This document shows positions 26,528 to 35,075 of a stretch of 35,822 nt of DNA, piece after piece. The DNA comes from Melioribacteraceae bacterium (GTDB lineage Bacteria; Bacteroidota; Ignavibacteria; Ignavibacteriales; Melioribacteraceae), in assembly GCA_028282005.1 (NCBI GenBank), contig JANQIV010000223.1, positions 1 to 35,822 on the forward strand, written 5' to 3'. The translations under genes and the position numbers were made by a program. The notes under the pieces were generated by a model that did not search any database, had not been told where the DNA came from, and saw nothing but the letters and a program-made list of their open reading frames with translations. Each line of letters begins with the position of its first letter. Within the stretch, counting starts at the first letter, position 1.

Positions 26528-27921
26528 ATTCTCCACCTTGAGCCGAATGCAACACCAATTCTTTTAGCGGAATTGCCACCAAATAAATAGTGCAAGTCTG
26601 TTGTAGCAATGTTAAATTCAAATAAGCCGGATCCAATTCCAAGTCCGAATCCCCAATTGAATTTATCAATTCCGCCAAAAGAAAACCCTGTTCTGATCGG
26701 CAGCCAATCAATAAACCTTAACTCTGATCCGATTGCAACTCTGGGAGTAGTTGTATTGCCCGGTTGGTTATTGAAGCCCTGACTGTAATCAAAGGCGAGT
26801 AATATTTTTTTATCTTTGCCCGGTGCAAATGTGAATCCAACATTTAACGATGTCGCAAGGTCGGTACTAAAATCGTCAGAATAACTTCCTTCGCCTTTAA
26901 AGGCATCTTTCAATGAATCAACTTGTTCCTCTTCAGTAATGTCGGTCAAAGTAAAAAGTCCGCTTGCTTTGTATTCTACCGGTTCTTTATTCCAGTTAAT
27001 TGAACCAATATCTGTAATTGATAGTCCGACAGTCCAATCACTATTCAATTCAGCAGCGAGACCTAAATCAAAGCCAACACCTGTTCCGGCTGGTTTCGGG
27101 AAGAATCCCACATCTGATGTTTTTGTGGTGTCACCTTCAAAATCGTATTCAATTCCAAAAGACGGAGAGGCAGCAATTCTGAAAAGTAAGTCACTATTTA
27201 CTTCAATAGAGCCGTCTTCTAAAGTAGCAATTGAAGTATTGATTTTTTCTACACCGGAATAAAAATATCCTTGAACAACTTTGAACGTTACACCAACGGA
27301 AGCTTTTTTCGCGTTAAAGAATCCAATCTTTTGTGCAAAACTGAATGAGATATCACGTAAATACCAGGCTTTTAAATCAGCTTCGTTAAAATTAAATGTT
27401 CTTTCAATTTCATTTCCGTCTAGCATAAAATCAACTACTACTTTGGGGATATCTGTATTAAACGCAGCTCTGTCATTAATTGCAAAGGCAAATGCTGTCC
27501 CGGATTTTCTCAAATATGTTTTGAATGAAATAAATGACGCCGAAGCGTTAGAGTTTAATTTTGAGATATCGCTGAAAAGGCTTCTGAAATCTTCTTTATC
27601 TTGATCATCCAAAAATTTACCGGGTGAGTTGAAATCTCCGTTTTCACCTGCGAAAAATCTATTATAATCATCGATACTTATAAAATCGTTCCCAGCTATA
27701 AAACTAATATTTGGTATTGGCAGAGATAAAGTAAACTCGGTTGCTCTTTTTCCGGTTAAAGCAATGTTAGCCGGATTTTTACCAATTGCATGTACTCCTC
27801 TTACAACGGCAGTGTAGTTATTTCCCATTCCAACAGATCTTGCGTTTGTGATTAAAGCTGAACCGCCTTGGGCCAATATAGAAGAAGAGATAATTAAAAG
27901 AGTAATTATGAATTTTTTCAT
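26524..27921 (-). CDS. Outer-membrane beta-barrel protein, DUF5723/PorV-like
   Basis: A 465-aa exported protein with a signal peptide ending SILAQ. The start of the mature protein, SALITNARSVGMGNNYTAV followed by KNPANIAL, is a FadL/PorV-style opening (compare ARATAMGGAFVA and YYNPGAL in the PorV-like gene of this window). Long alternating strands follow (GTGVGFDLGLAAEL, VGLSITDIGSINW, IRTGFSFGGIDKFNWGFGLG). It begins 2 bases after the stop of a 685-aa lipoprotein gene, so the two are surely co-transcribed and may form an outer-membrane pair. The function is unknown; the DUF5723 assignment is from general resemblance. Confidence 0.75.
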   Translation of the reverse strand: MKKFIITLLIISSSILAQGGSALITNARSVGMGNNYTAVVRGVHAIGKNPANIALTGKRATEFTLSLPIPNISFIAGNDFISIDDYNRFFAGENGDFNSPGKFLDDQDKEDFRSLFSDISKLNSNASASFISFKTYLRKSGTAFAFAINDRAAFNTDIPKVVVDFMLDGNEIERTFNFNEADLKAWYLRDISFSFAQKIGFFNAKKASVGVTFKVVQGYFYSGVEKINTSIATLEDGSIEVNSDLLFRIAASPSFGIEYDFEGDTTKTSDVGFFPKPAGTGVGFDLGLAAELNSDWTVGLSITDIGSINWNKEPVEYKASGLFTLTDITEEEQVDSLKDAFKGEGSYSDDFSTDLATSLNVGFTFAPGKDKKILLAFDYSQGFNNQPGNTTTPRVAIGSELRFIDWLPIRTGFSFGGIDKFNWGFGLGIGSGLFEFNIATTDLHYLFGGNSAKRIGVAFGSRWRI

Positions 27922-27923
27922 TT

Positions 27924-29981
27924 TTAATCCTTGTTATCAAAATCTGTTCTGTAATTTCCGTTAATTGTAATCTTAAAACTGATTTTATCCGTGTACTTAA
28001 ATTTAACCGGAGTGTTTGAGCCATTTGATGAAGTTTCAAATTCAACGTTAACGCCCAATTTTAATCCGTCAATTATTTTTTGGATATCGTCTCCTGATAG
28101 ATTTACAACTTCAGTATTTGTTGCCGGTGAAATCACATTTCCGTTTACGTCAACATTGGGACGAGCAATTGAAATGAAATCAATTGAATTTTGAGGAGGA
28201 GGAACATTAAGTGTAACTCTGCCGGAATTATCAAGTACAAATGCCGTAAACTTAGCTGTTGCAGGAATGCCGTTCGTTACTTCAATTGTGAGGTCAGCAT
28301 TGTTTACATTGTCAAGATCATTTTTATCGACTTCACCAAAATCAATATCAACAGTATCTTTTACTGTTCCGCCATTCAATCCCATGTATAAGGGGATTTC
28401 TACTTCAACAGTGCCTGTTACAAAGTCTGTACTTTTTACCATTCCCGTTGTATAATTTGGATTAGCAATTGCATTTCCAGTTATTGAAAATTCATTTGGT
28501 AATTGTCCTGTAAAGCTATTTAAGAAGTCTTTAATACCGTAATCTATTAAATCAACTTTTGTATTTGTGGCTCCATTAATTCTTATTCCTTCAAGCATCA
28601 ATGTCTCAGACTGTGTCCCATTTGAGCCAATCATTTCAACATCCAAGTCAATATCAATTAAAGCTGTTGATGTGAAATTCAGAACAACACTTGGCTGTTC
28701 AATATTAATTCCTTCCATTGAAAATTGGTCTCTGAAATCACCAAAATCAAAATCAAAGCTGGTTTCATCAATTTCAAAAGAAGTTGGCTTTAGTTTGCCT
28801 TCAACAGATGACAAAACAATATTTGTAAAATTCACATTTACACTTATACTGTCATCTGCATTTAATTCACGTGGATCATTTGCGGTTTTCACATTTATTA
28901 CGGCTTCATATGTGATTTCATTTGTTGGAATACCAGGGGTCGTAGTTTGGATTTTCCAATCCTTTAGATTAGTTATCCGAATAGAACTGTTTGTTTCCTT
29001 TCTTGCAAGACTCACATTTCGATTGAAAGAATTTCCTGAAGGATCAACTAAGTTTTCAATACTAATTTCTACGTCAATCCCAAGATCGATAAAATTATTA
29101 ATATTGATCTCAAACGAACCAGACTCAAATATTGCTGTTTCAACAAAAGTTGAATCATCAATTACAGATGAACTTGATTCAACGAAAGGATCCTGTTCCG
29201 GCAGAACCGCAACAGCTCTAGTGATTTCAAGATTAGAAAGAGAAGATGCAATATTAAATCCGGCATTATTTTGTATGGTCACTGTTTGTCCGTTACTGCC
29301 TGGAGTATAAACAGTTATATCAGCTAAAAGATCATCATAAAAACTTTTCCCACTCAAATCCAGATTCAATGAATTTGATGAACCTTGCTGTACAACTAAT
29401 GGCAGATTTTCAGTTACTTCTAAAATCAATTCATTGTTACTTACTCTTCTTATTTCTATTTTCTCAAACTGTAACTCAACAGGCAGACTGTTATCAAAAT
29501 CTAATTCTAATTGCCCTTTTGAAAGGTCAATTGATACGAATTCACCTATGTCGGAAAATTCGCTTCTTATTGAACTTCTGTTTTCCGGGAATATTGTAGA
29601 TGTTCCTCCCGAAATGCCCGCAAATTGTTCAACAGAAATGAAAGTATTAAATGGTTCAACATCATCAATTTTTACTGATCCAATCACTTCAGATGTTTGT
29701 GTTGAAAAATCATCCAAAGTTAGATTATCTTCAATCTCAATCTTTTCGAGATCACTTACGTCAGTAAAAACCAACACCCCATTATTTGGATCATTTTGAT
29801 CAGTAATCCAAGTAATTGAGGTATCGCTTTCAATTGCTTCTTCCAAGGTATAAGATCTGGAGGTTAACGGAACATTAACTTCAACATCCCAAACAGGGGC
29901 AATGAAATCTTCAGGGGGATCAATACATGAAAAAATAATTACAGAAGTTAAGCAGACAAGAAATAGGTTTTTGATATTCAT
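27924..29981 (-). CDS. Large lipoprotein of unknown function
   Basis: A 685-aa protein. I choose ATG 29981, giving MNIKNLFLVCLTSVIIFSC with lipid Cys19 and GAGAG upstream; a TTG at 30011 would bury the signal behind 10 residues. Directly after Cys come DPPEDFIAPVWDVEVNVPL, a start I associate with lipoproteins of this phylum but cannot name. The rest is acidic, Ser/Thr/Asn-rich, with many repeated beta-strand-like stretches (SVKIDDVEPF, SIRITNLKDW, EVEIPLYMGLNGG), suggesting several stacked sandwich domains. No catalytic motif is visible. It is encoded 2 bases upstream of an outer-membrane barrel gene and is probably anchored in the outer membrane beside it. Confidence 0.75.
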   Translation of the reverse strand: MNIKNLFLVCLTSVIIFSCIDPPEDFIAPVWDVEVNVPLTSRSYTLEEAIESDTSITWITDQNDPNNGVLVFTDVSDLEKIEIEDNLTLDDFSTQTSEVIGSVKIDDVEPFNTFISVEQFAGISGGTSTIFPENRSSIRSEFSDIGEFVSIDLSKGQLELDFDNSLPVELQFEKIEIRRVSNNELILEVTENLPLVVQQGSSNSLNLDLSGKSFYDDLLADITVYTPGSNGQTVTIQNNAGFNIASSLSNLEITRAVAVLPEQDPFVESSSSVIDDSTFVETAIFESGSFEININNFIDLGIDVEISIENLVDPSGNSFNRNVSLARKETNSSIRITNLKDWKIQTTTPGIPTNEITYEAVINVKTANDPRELNADDSISVNVNFTNIVLSSVEGKLKPTSFEIDETSFDFDFGDFRDQFSMEGINIEQPSVVLNFTSTALIDIDLDVEMIGSNGTQSETLMLEGIRINGATNTKVDLIDYGIKDFLNSFTGQLPNEFSITGNAIANPNYTTGMVKSTDFVTGTVEVEIPLYMGLNGGTVKDTVDIDFGEVDKNDLDNVNNADLTIEVTNGIPATAKFTAFVLDNSGRVTLNVPPPQNSIDFISIARPNVDVNGNVISPATNTEVVNLSGDDIQKIIDGLKLGVNVEFETSSNGSNTPVKFKYTDKISFKITINGNYRTDFDNKD

Positions 29982-30206
29982 TTCAGCTCTCAAAAGGATT
30001 TTTTGACTCAACGATAATTTTAAATCTTAAAATAACATTTCTATCTGGAATTCTTGTGATTCGTTACACGTTGGTAATTCTGAAACTACAGAAATGTTAT
30101 GCAAAATTAAGATTATGGTTTTATTATCGATAATAATTCGACTTTATTAAATAATTAAGAATCTTTGCAAATTCTTTTGAGGAATAATTGCTATATTCAT
30201 TTTTAG

Positions 30207-30214
30207 TAAATTTG
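30207..30214 (+). promoter_or_regulatory. Possible -7 element (TAAATTTG) for the J-domain operon
   Basis: TAAATTTG matches the Bacteroidota -7 consensus TAnnTTTG and lies 34 bases before the J-domain gene start, in the longest intergenic gap (29982-30248). A TTG 16 bases upstream is closer than the usual -33 spacing, and use of this promoter class in this phylum is an assumption. Confidence 0.25.
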
Positions 30215-30248
30215 TTTTGAAGTATGTCCTTTATTAGTTCCGAATGAT

Positions 30249-31244
30249 ATGAGTAACATAGAAAATTTAAGAAAATCAGCAGATTACCTATTTGAAAACG
30301 GAGAACACGCCCACGCCTATGTAATTTATAACGATATTTATAAAAAGGTTTGGTCTGCTATTGCTTACATAAATAGCGGTATGTCAGATTTTGGCAGGGA
30401 GTATTTATCTAACAATTTAATGACCTCAATAGAGTTTAAAAATAAATATACAACTTCTGTTTCAAATACTGTTTTTTTCAAATGGTTTCAATTGGATGAG
30501 GATCAAACTCTTAATGAATTTACATTTTCTCTTAACGGAAAACTTCATTCGTTAATTGAATCAGACATGTATGAAAAAAGTTCGTTAAGTATAACCTTAA
30601 GTGAATTTTATCTTTTACAGCAGTTAGTTCTATTGAACGGAAGTGGAAATTGGGTTAGTGAAGTTTCAAAGGTTTTATCTCCCCAAATGGTTGACAATAA
30701 ATTGAAAAAAATAAGAACCAATGTTACTGAAGATAAAATGACACAAAGTATGATCGAGTATTCTGAAAAGTTGCGTGTTACTGACTGGAATAAAATGAAT
30801 ACAATGCTATTAAAATATCTTGATCTAATGAAAGAAAAAAAAAATGTTCTTTATAAAGAATTGAAAAAGATTGTTGGTTCCGATTATTCAAATAGTCAAA
30901 AGCAGAAGAAAAATTATAAAAACTACGAAAAATATGAACGCTACGAAAAGTATGAAAAATATGAGAAGTACGAAAAATATGAAAGCTACGGAAATGATAG
31001 TAAAGGCGATTCAGATACTATTCCAAAATCAGATAATGAAAAAGCCAAATATTTCGGATCAATATTGGAATTGAAAGGGATAGTTACTAAATCTTATATA
31101 AGAAAAAAATATTTAGAATTAATTGCAAAATATCATCCCGATAAAGTAGAAAGGCTGGGGGATGAGTTCAAAAAAATTGCAGAATCCAAAACAAAAAAAA
31201 TTAATGAAGCTTACGATTGGATGAAGAAAAAATATAATCTTTAA
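30249..31244 (+). CDS. J-domain protein with Tyr-Glu-Lys repeat linker
   Basis: A 331-aa cytoplasmic protein. The C-terminal 70 residues form a J domain (LELIAKYHPDKVERLG, with His296-Pro297-Asp298), which would stimulate an Hsp70/DnaK ATPase. Unlike DnaJ, the J domain is C-terminal and there are no Gly/Phe or zinc-finger regions. Residues about 222-247 are a Tyr-Glu-Lys repeat linker. The N-terminal 200 residues are mainly helical and unrecognised; they probably choose the client. The gene is followed after 15 bases by an RsbW-like kinase and then a Sel1-repeat gene, an apparent operon. The J domain is confident; the client is unknown. Confidence 0.85.
   Translation: MSNIENLRKSADYLFENGEHAHAYVIYNDIYKKVWSAIAYINSGMSDFGREYLSNNLMTSIEFKNKYTTSVSNTVFFKWFQLDEDQTLNEFTFSLNGKLHSLIESDMYEKSSLSITLSEFYLLQQLVLLNGSGNWVSEVSKVLSPQMVDNKLKKIRTNVTEDKMTQSMIEYSEKLRVTDWNKMNTMLLKYLDLMKEKKNVLYKELKKIVGSDYSNSQKQKKNYKNYEKYERYEKYEKYEKYEKYESYGNDSKGDSDTIPKSDNEKAKYFGSILELKGIVTKSYIRKKYLELIAKYHPDKVERLGDEFKKIAESKTKKINEAYDWMKKKYNL
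30912..30992 (+). repeat. Tandem 9-base coding repeats (Tyr-Glu-Lys units)
   Basis: About seven in-frame nine-base units of the form TAYGARAAR encode Y-E-K/R triplets between the N-terminal and J domains. Codons alternate (TAT/TAC, GAA/GAG, AAA/AAG), so the units are not identical in DNA. The tract would make a charged, probably helical or flexible linker. Confidence 0.8.
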
Positions 31245-31259
31245 ACTTATATTTAGAAC

Positions 31260-31673
31260 ATGCCGATTAAAAAATTTGAAATACAAAGTAAATATGAGAA
31301 CGTAGTAGTATTAAGTACTTCTATTAGAACTTTTTGTTTAGAGCAGAGTATAAGAGATGAAAAAATTACGGAAATGGAGTTGTGTTTAATTGAAGCACTT
31401 AACAATGTGATTAAACATTCCTATAAATCTGATGAAAACAATAAAATTGAAATTGATGTTGAAGTTAAAGGCGGCTTTTTAGATCTCTATATTCATGATT
31501 TCGGAATTGCGAGAACCAATTTTGAAAAACCAAAACTTGAGTTTGATCCTGATGACATTGAAAATTTGCCCGAAGGCGGAATGGGATTATTTATAATAGA
31601 TCAACTTATGCACGAAACAAAATATTATTCTGAAAATGGAAAGAATACTTTTTTAATGAGAATGAAAATTTAA
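31260..31673 (+). CDS. RsbW/SpoIIAB-like anti-sigma-factor serine kinase (HATPase_c_2)
   Basis: A 137-aa cytoplasmic ATPase of the GHKL superfamily. It has the N-box ELCLIEALNNVIKHS, the G1 box IHDFGIA and the G2 box EGGMGLFIIDQL, in the order and spacing of RsbW/SpoIIAB/BtrW. Such proteins phosphorylate a STAS-domain antagonist and may hold a sigma factor. No STAS gene or sigma factor gene lies in the window, so the partner is elsewhere or the role differs. It sits between the J-domain gene (15-base gap) and the Sel1-repeat gene (22-base gap). A PP2C phosphatase that could oppose it is encoded convergently at 33226-34320. Confidence 0.9.
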   Translation: MPIKKFEIQSKYENVVVLSTSIRTFCLEQSIRDEKITEMELCLIEALNNVIKHSYKSDENNKIEIDVEVKGGFLDLYIHDFGIARTNFEKPKLEFDPDDIENLPEGGMGLFIIDQLMHETKYYSENGKNTFLMRMKI

Positions 31674-31695
31674 TAACTGTTTATCGAATCTTATC

Positions 31696-33225
31696 TTGAA
31701 ACAATTCATAATTCTAATCTTAATACAATTCACATTTTTATCTGCACAAGATTCAACAAGAAGTGTTGCGCTTAAAAAGAACTTACCGAAACGGACAAAA
31801 ACAATTATAAAAGCAAAGTATCCTTCTTATCAATTGTTAAACGGATTTCTGTTGGTAAAAGAAGCAAATGAAGGTGATCCTTTTGCTCAACAAGAACTAG
31901 GATCAAGATACTTGAAAGGCAAAGGATTTGACCCTGATACTACCAAAGCAATAGAATGGTTTAAAAAAGCAGTTGATCAAGATTTGCCGCAAGCGATTTA
32001 CAATTACGCGGTTCTTTATTACAACGGAATTGGCTTTGAATGGAACCCATATGAGGCTTATCGATTATTTAGAAAATCAGCTTTTCAAAATTTAGCGCTT
32101 GGCAAATATGCTTTTGGAATATTACTAACGGAAAACTTGATAGTTAATCGGAATTATGCCGAAGCATATAAATGGTTTAAGAGTTCAGCTGAAATGGGTT
32201 TTGAACCAGCTGAAAAAGCTCTGGAACAGTTTGAGAAAATGGGACTCAAATTTGACGGGAGTATTGAGGATTCGACAAGAAATGATTTAAGCACTGAAGA
32301 AACCTTTTCGTTATTAAACCAGGATTGGGAACTTGACTTATTTAATTTTGAAGACTCGCTTGATGAAGAAGAGTTAAATAAAAGTATTTTGAATTTATTA
32401 AACGAAAACATTGATGACTTGAAAAACACTCTTGGGGTAAATGAAATTAGAGATTCGCTAAATGTTGTTGATACGACCAGTGCAATTGAAGTTATTAATT
32501 ATGCTGCTGAAAATGGAAGCCCGGAAGCGTTGATGATAACCGGTAGAAATTTTGAAGCGGGATTAGTTAATGATAAAGATAAAATAAAAGCTTTAGTAAA
32601 CTACATTAGGGCTTTTAGGCTTGGTTCCCGCAAAGCTGCTCAATACACTTTAAAAATGATAAAGGATCAAACAATTTTTGAGGATTTGAAAAAGGAAATT
32701 GATAATGGCAACCCTGATGCAATGTATGCTTGGGCTGGCTTAATTGCTCTTGGTTTTGATTACAGATTATCAGATGAGCAGGCTGTGGAATTATTAGAGG
32801 ACGCTGTTAAAGTTGATCATGTTCATTCAATTATTGAAAAAGGGCTTTGTTATTACAATGGAACCCTCGTTGATCAGAATAGAGAGAAGTCAATTGAATA
32901 TTGGCAAAGGGCAGTTAACCTTGGAAGTAAAGAAGCTGAGATTAGAATTATTTTTGATAAAATAAATAATATCGAAAAATATGATGATATAAAATCTGAA
33001 ATTGAAGCTTTGGAAAAATTTTCAGATGAAGGATCAGTATTAGCTCAAGCAGTTTTAGCCTATTGTTATCAAAAAGGATTTGGTGTTCCCCTAAATAAAG
33101 CTATGGCAGCAAAGCTTTACAGACAAGCTTCCTCAAGGGGAAACGAAGCAGCTTGGAACTCTCTAAGAAAAATGTATGATGATATCCGGCCGGATGAAGC
33201 CGAGTTCGTAATTTTTGAAGAGTAA
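31696..33225 (+). CDS. Exported Sel1-repeat (TPR-like) protein
   Basis: A 509-aa protein starting at TTG 31696, the only start that gives the signal peptide MKQFIILILIQFTFLSAQ. The mature part has Sel1-like repeats in two blocks. The first is at about 55-175 (AQQELGSRYLKGKGFDPD, AIYNYAVLYYNGIGFEWN, AYKWFKSSAEMGF), and the second at about 265-500 (DAMYAWAGLIALGFDY, EKGLCYYNGTLVDQN, AQAVLAYCYQKGFGVPLN). An acidic, less regular stretch separates them (190-260). Sel1 proteins are periplasmic or envelope adaptors that bind partner proteins. It is the last gene of the J-domain/RsbW run; its TAA touches the TTA stop of the opposite-strand phosphatase gene with no gap. Confidence 0.85.
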   Translation: MKQFIILILIQFTFLSAQDSTRSVALKKNLPKRTKTIIKAKYPSYQLLNGFLLVKEANEGDPFAQQELGSRYLKGKGFDPDTTKAIEWFKKAVDQDLPQAIYNYAVLYYNGIGFEWNPYEAYRLFRKSAFQNLALGKYAFGILLTENLIVNRNYAEAYKWFKSSAEMGFEPAEKALEQFEKMGLKFDGSIEDSTRNDLSTEETFSLLNQDWELDLFNFEDSLDEEELNKSILNLLNENIDDLKNTLGVNEIRDSLNVVDTTSAIEVINYAAENGSPEALMITGRNFEAGLVNDKDKIKALVNYIRAFRLGSRKAAQYTLKMIKDQTIFEDLKKEIDNGNPDAMYAWAGLIALGFDYRLSDEQAVELLEDAVKVDHVHSIIEKGLCYYNGTLVDQNREKSIEYWQRAVNLGSKEAEIRIIFDKINNIEKYDDIKSEIEALEKFSDEGSVLAQAVLAYCYQKGFGVPLNKAMAAKLYRQASSRGNEAAWNSLRKMYDDIRPDEAEFVIFEE

Positions 33226-34320
33226 TTATTTTGCTTTCAATAAAATGATTGTCAAATCATCCTGCGATGCAGCATTTTCTCTAAAATTATAAACTGCATT
33301 TATAATTTTTTTCTTTATTTCATCAACTTCAAGATGGGCATTATTTTTAATTACATTTTTAAGATTATCTAACCCAAATTCTTTGCGCATGCTGTTCATT
33401 GATTCAGTAATTCCGTCAGTATAAAAACAAGCAATATCTCCGCTTTCTGTGTCAACATTAGCTTCTTCAATCGTTTTTTCGAAAATACCTTTGTCATTTA
33501 ATCCGATTCCTATCCCTTTCGGATTTATCTCTTCAAACTCCTTAGTAGATTTTCTGTAGACGAGCAATGGTGTGTGTCCGGCACGGCAGAATCTAATTTT
33601 CCCTTCATTATCAATACATGCTGCTATGACTGTTAAAAAATATTCCGGCAATAATTTTTCCGAAAAATGCTTCTTTAGATTTACTATCAAATCTTTTGGA
33701 TTGTCAACTATTTTAATTAAGTAATTTATTATTGCCTGAACCCTGACCATGTAAAGTGCCGCTGCAATTCCTTTGCCTGAAATATCCCCAATTACCAAAT
33801 ATGTGTTGCAATCATCTTTTGGGCTTTTCACGAAATCATAATAATCGCCACTAACTTCCCGTGCAGACTCATAATAAGCAGAAATATTGAAGTGATTATT
33901 TACAGGCGGCGTGTTAGGCATTAAATCAGCTTGAATTTTTCTCGCTAAACTTAACTCATCTTTTGCAGTCAGTTTATCTGCTAGCTCAAATGCCAGTAAC
34001 GCGTTTACTATCAAAAACGCTAAAAGAAAATAAACATGGTTATTATTGAATAATCCGATCAAAAAAATAAGTGCTGCGGCTAAATAAAATATTCTTCTGC
34101 CAGCAGACATTTTTAATAAAAATGCATTAAATAAACTTCTTAAAAATATTAATGCCCTTACAAATTTATTCCTTGATTTGTTTTCGTCTTTCGGAATTTC
34201 CGATGCAAAAAATTCATATACTTCTGTTGCTTCCCTTTTGAGGAGTTTTTCCATTTCATTGTAGCTTAAGTCGCTTGTGTACAAATCAAAAAGCCTTTTT
34301 AGCGGATTTTGTTCAGCCAA
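33226..34320 (-). CDS. Membrane-associated SpoIIE/RsbU-type PP2C serine phosphatase
   Basis: A 364-aa protein, start TTG 34320 with AGAGA upstream. Residues 1-75 are basic and helical, and two membrane helices follow (about 77-113). A short linker ends ARKIQADLMPNTPP, the usual lead-in to RsbU-type catalytic domains. Metal-binding motifs are SGDYYDF (Asp159), GDISGKG (Asp179), YTDGITE (Asp302) and DDLTIILL (Asp354/Asp355). GHTPLLVY is also present. It would dephosphorylate a STAS-domain antagonist in a partner-switching pathway. There is no PAS, GAF or receiver input domain, so the signal may come through the membrane segment. It is convergent with the operon carrying the RsbW-like kinase, which makes functional opposition plausible. 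Confidence 0.92.
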   Translation of the reverse strand: MAEQNPLKRLFDLYTSDLSYNEMEKLLKREATEVYEFFASEIPKDENKSRNKFVRALIFLRSLFNAFLLKMSAGRRIFYLAAALIFLIGLFNNNHVYFLLAFLIVNALLAFELADKLTAKDELSLARKIQADLMPNTPPVNNHFNISAYYESAREVSGDYYDFVKSPKDDCNTYLVIGDISGKGIAAALYMVRVQAIINYLIKIVDNPKDLIVNLKKHFSEKLLPEYFLTVIAACIDNEGKIRFCRAGHTPLLVYRKSTKEFEEINPKGIGIGLNDKGIFEKTIEEANVDTESGDIACFYTDGITESMNSMRKEFGLDNLKNVIKNNAHLEVDEIKKKIINAVYNFRENAASQDDLTIILLKAK

Positions 34321-34493
34321 TTTTAATCTCTTTTATTTATCTATTTAAATGAAAATATTTATCGGAAATAAAGTGGTTTAATAATGAAAAAAAAGCAAGT
34401 TGGTAGTTTGATAATTTATTCCAGCTAACCATATTTCTTTTTTAATTCTTTGGACGAATTTTTGAAATAAAAGTTAGCCGGATTAGAATTTTG

Positions 34494-34883
34494 TTATATG
34501 AAGTCGGCGTATTGTTTGTCAGTATCCAGAATATGAACAGTTAACCAGTTTTTTAAGAAGTTCAAAACTTCAATGCTTAACATGGTTTTTCCTGCATCAA
34601 ATTTTTCTTTTAAATCGAGCACTTCTTTTGTAAGTGTATCGTGCTCTTTTTTATGCGTTGCATAACCTGAAAAATTTACTTTCTGCATCATTCTTTCTTC
34701 GGTTTCAAAATGCTCTTTAGTGTAATTAATTAATTCATAAAATGTTTTTGCGAGAGCATCTTTACCCTTACCGGCTTTCATTGAATCGTGAAGTTCATTC
34801 ACGAGTGTAACTAACTTTTTGTGTTGACTATCGATAAGTGCGTTATTAACGCTGAAATTATCATTCCATGAAATTAGAGCCAT
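34494..34883 (-). CDS. Bacteriohemerythrin
   Basis: A 129-aa four-helix protein that binds O2 at a non-heme diiron site in the cytoplasm. All seven iron ligands are present: His21 (SQHKK), His58 and Glu62 (HFETEE), His77 and His81 (THKKEH), His117 and Asp122 (HILDTD). The ribosome site GGAGG lies 4 bases before ATG and is the strongest on this strand. It is a stand-alone gene with 173 bases on one side and about 190 on the other. It could store, deliver or sense oxygen, which suits a facultative or microaerophilic lifestyle. Confidence 0.96.
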   Translation of the reverse strand: MALISWNDNFSVNNALIDSQHKKLVTLVNELHDSMKAGKGKDALAKTFYELINYTKEHFETEERMMQKVNFSGYATHKKEHDTLTKEVLDLKEKFDAGKTMLSIEVLNFLKNWLTVHILDTDKQYADFI

Positions 34884-35075
34884 TTTGCCTCCGGTATTAC
34901 TAATTTATTATAGAAAGTTTTCTTAAAAACAAATTTAATACTAATTCATTGAATCAAACGTGAGTTAATGAATCTGATTATAATTCATCAAATAATACTC
35001 AATATAAAACACATTAAATTATCGATGTTAATTACTGTTTTGTTTATACCTTTCTCAAATAAAATGAGAATTTTC

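Noticed and set aside
28567..29310. Long open frame (247 codons) on the plus strand inside the 685-aa lipoprotein gene
   Set aside because: It is antisense to a convincing lipoprotein gene, has no ribosome site or recognisable domain, and reflects codon bias of the real frame.
34426..34481. GCTAAC/GTTAGC inverted pair between the PP2C and hemerythrin genes
   Set aside because: Six-base arms about 45 bases apart with no supporting structure are expected by chance.
35052..35070. Small hairpin TTCTCA/TGAGAA just downstream of the GyrI-like gene
   Set aside because: The 6-bp stem is weak; on the minus strand, where it would matter, no T-run follows.
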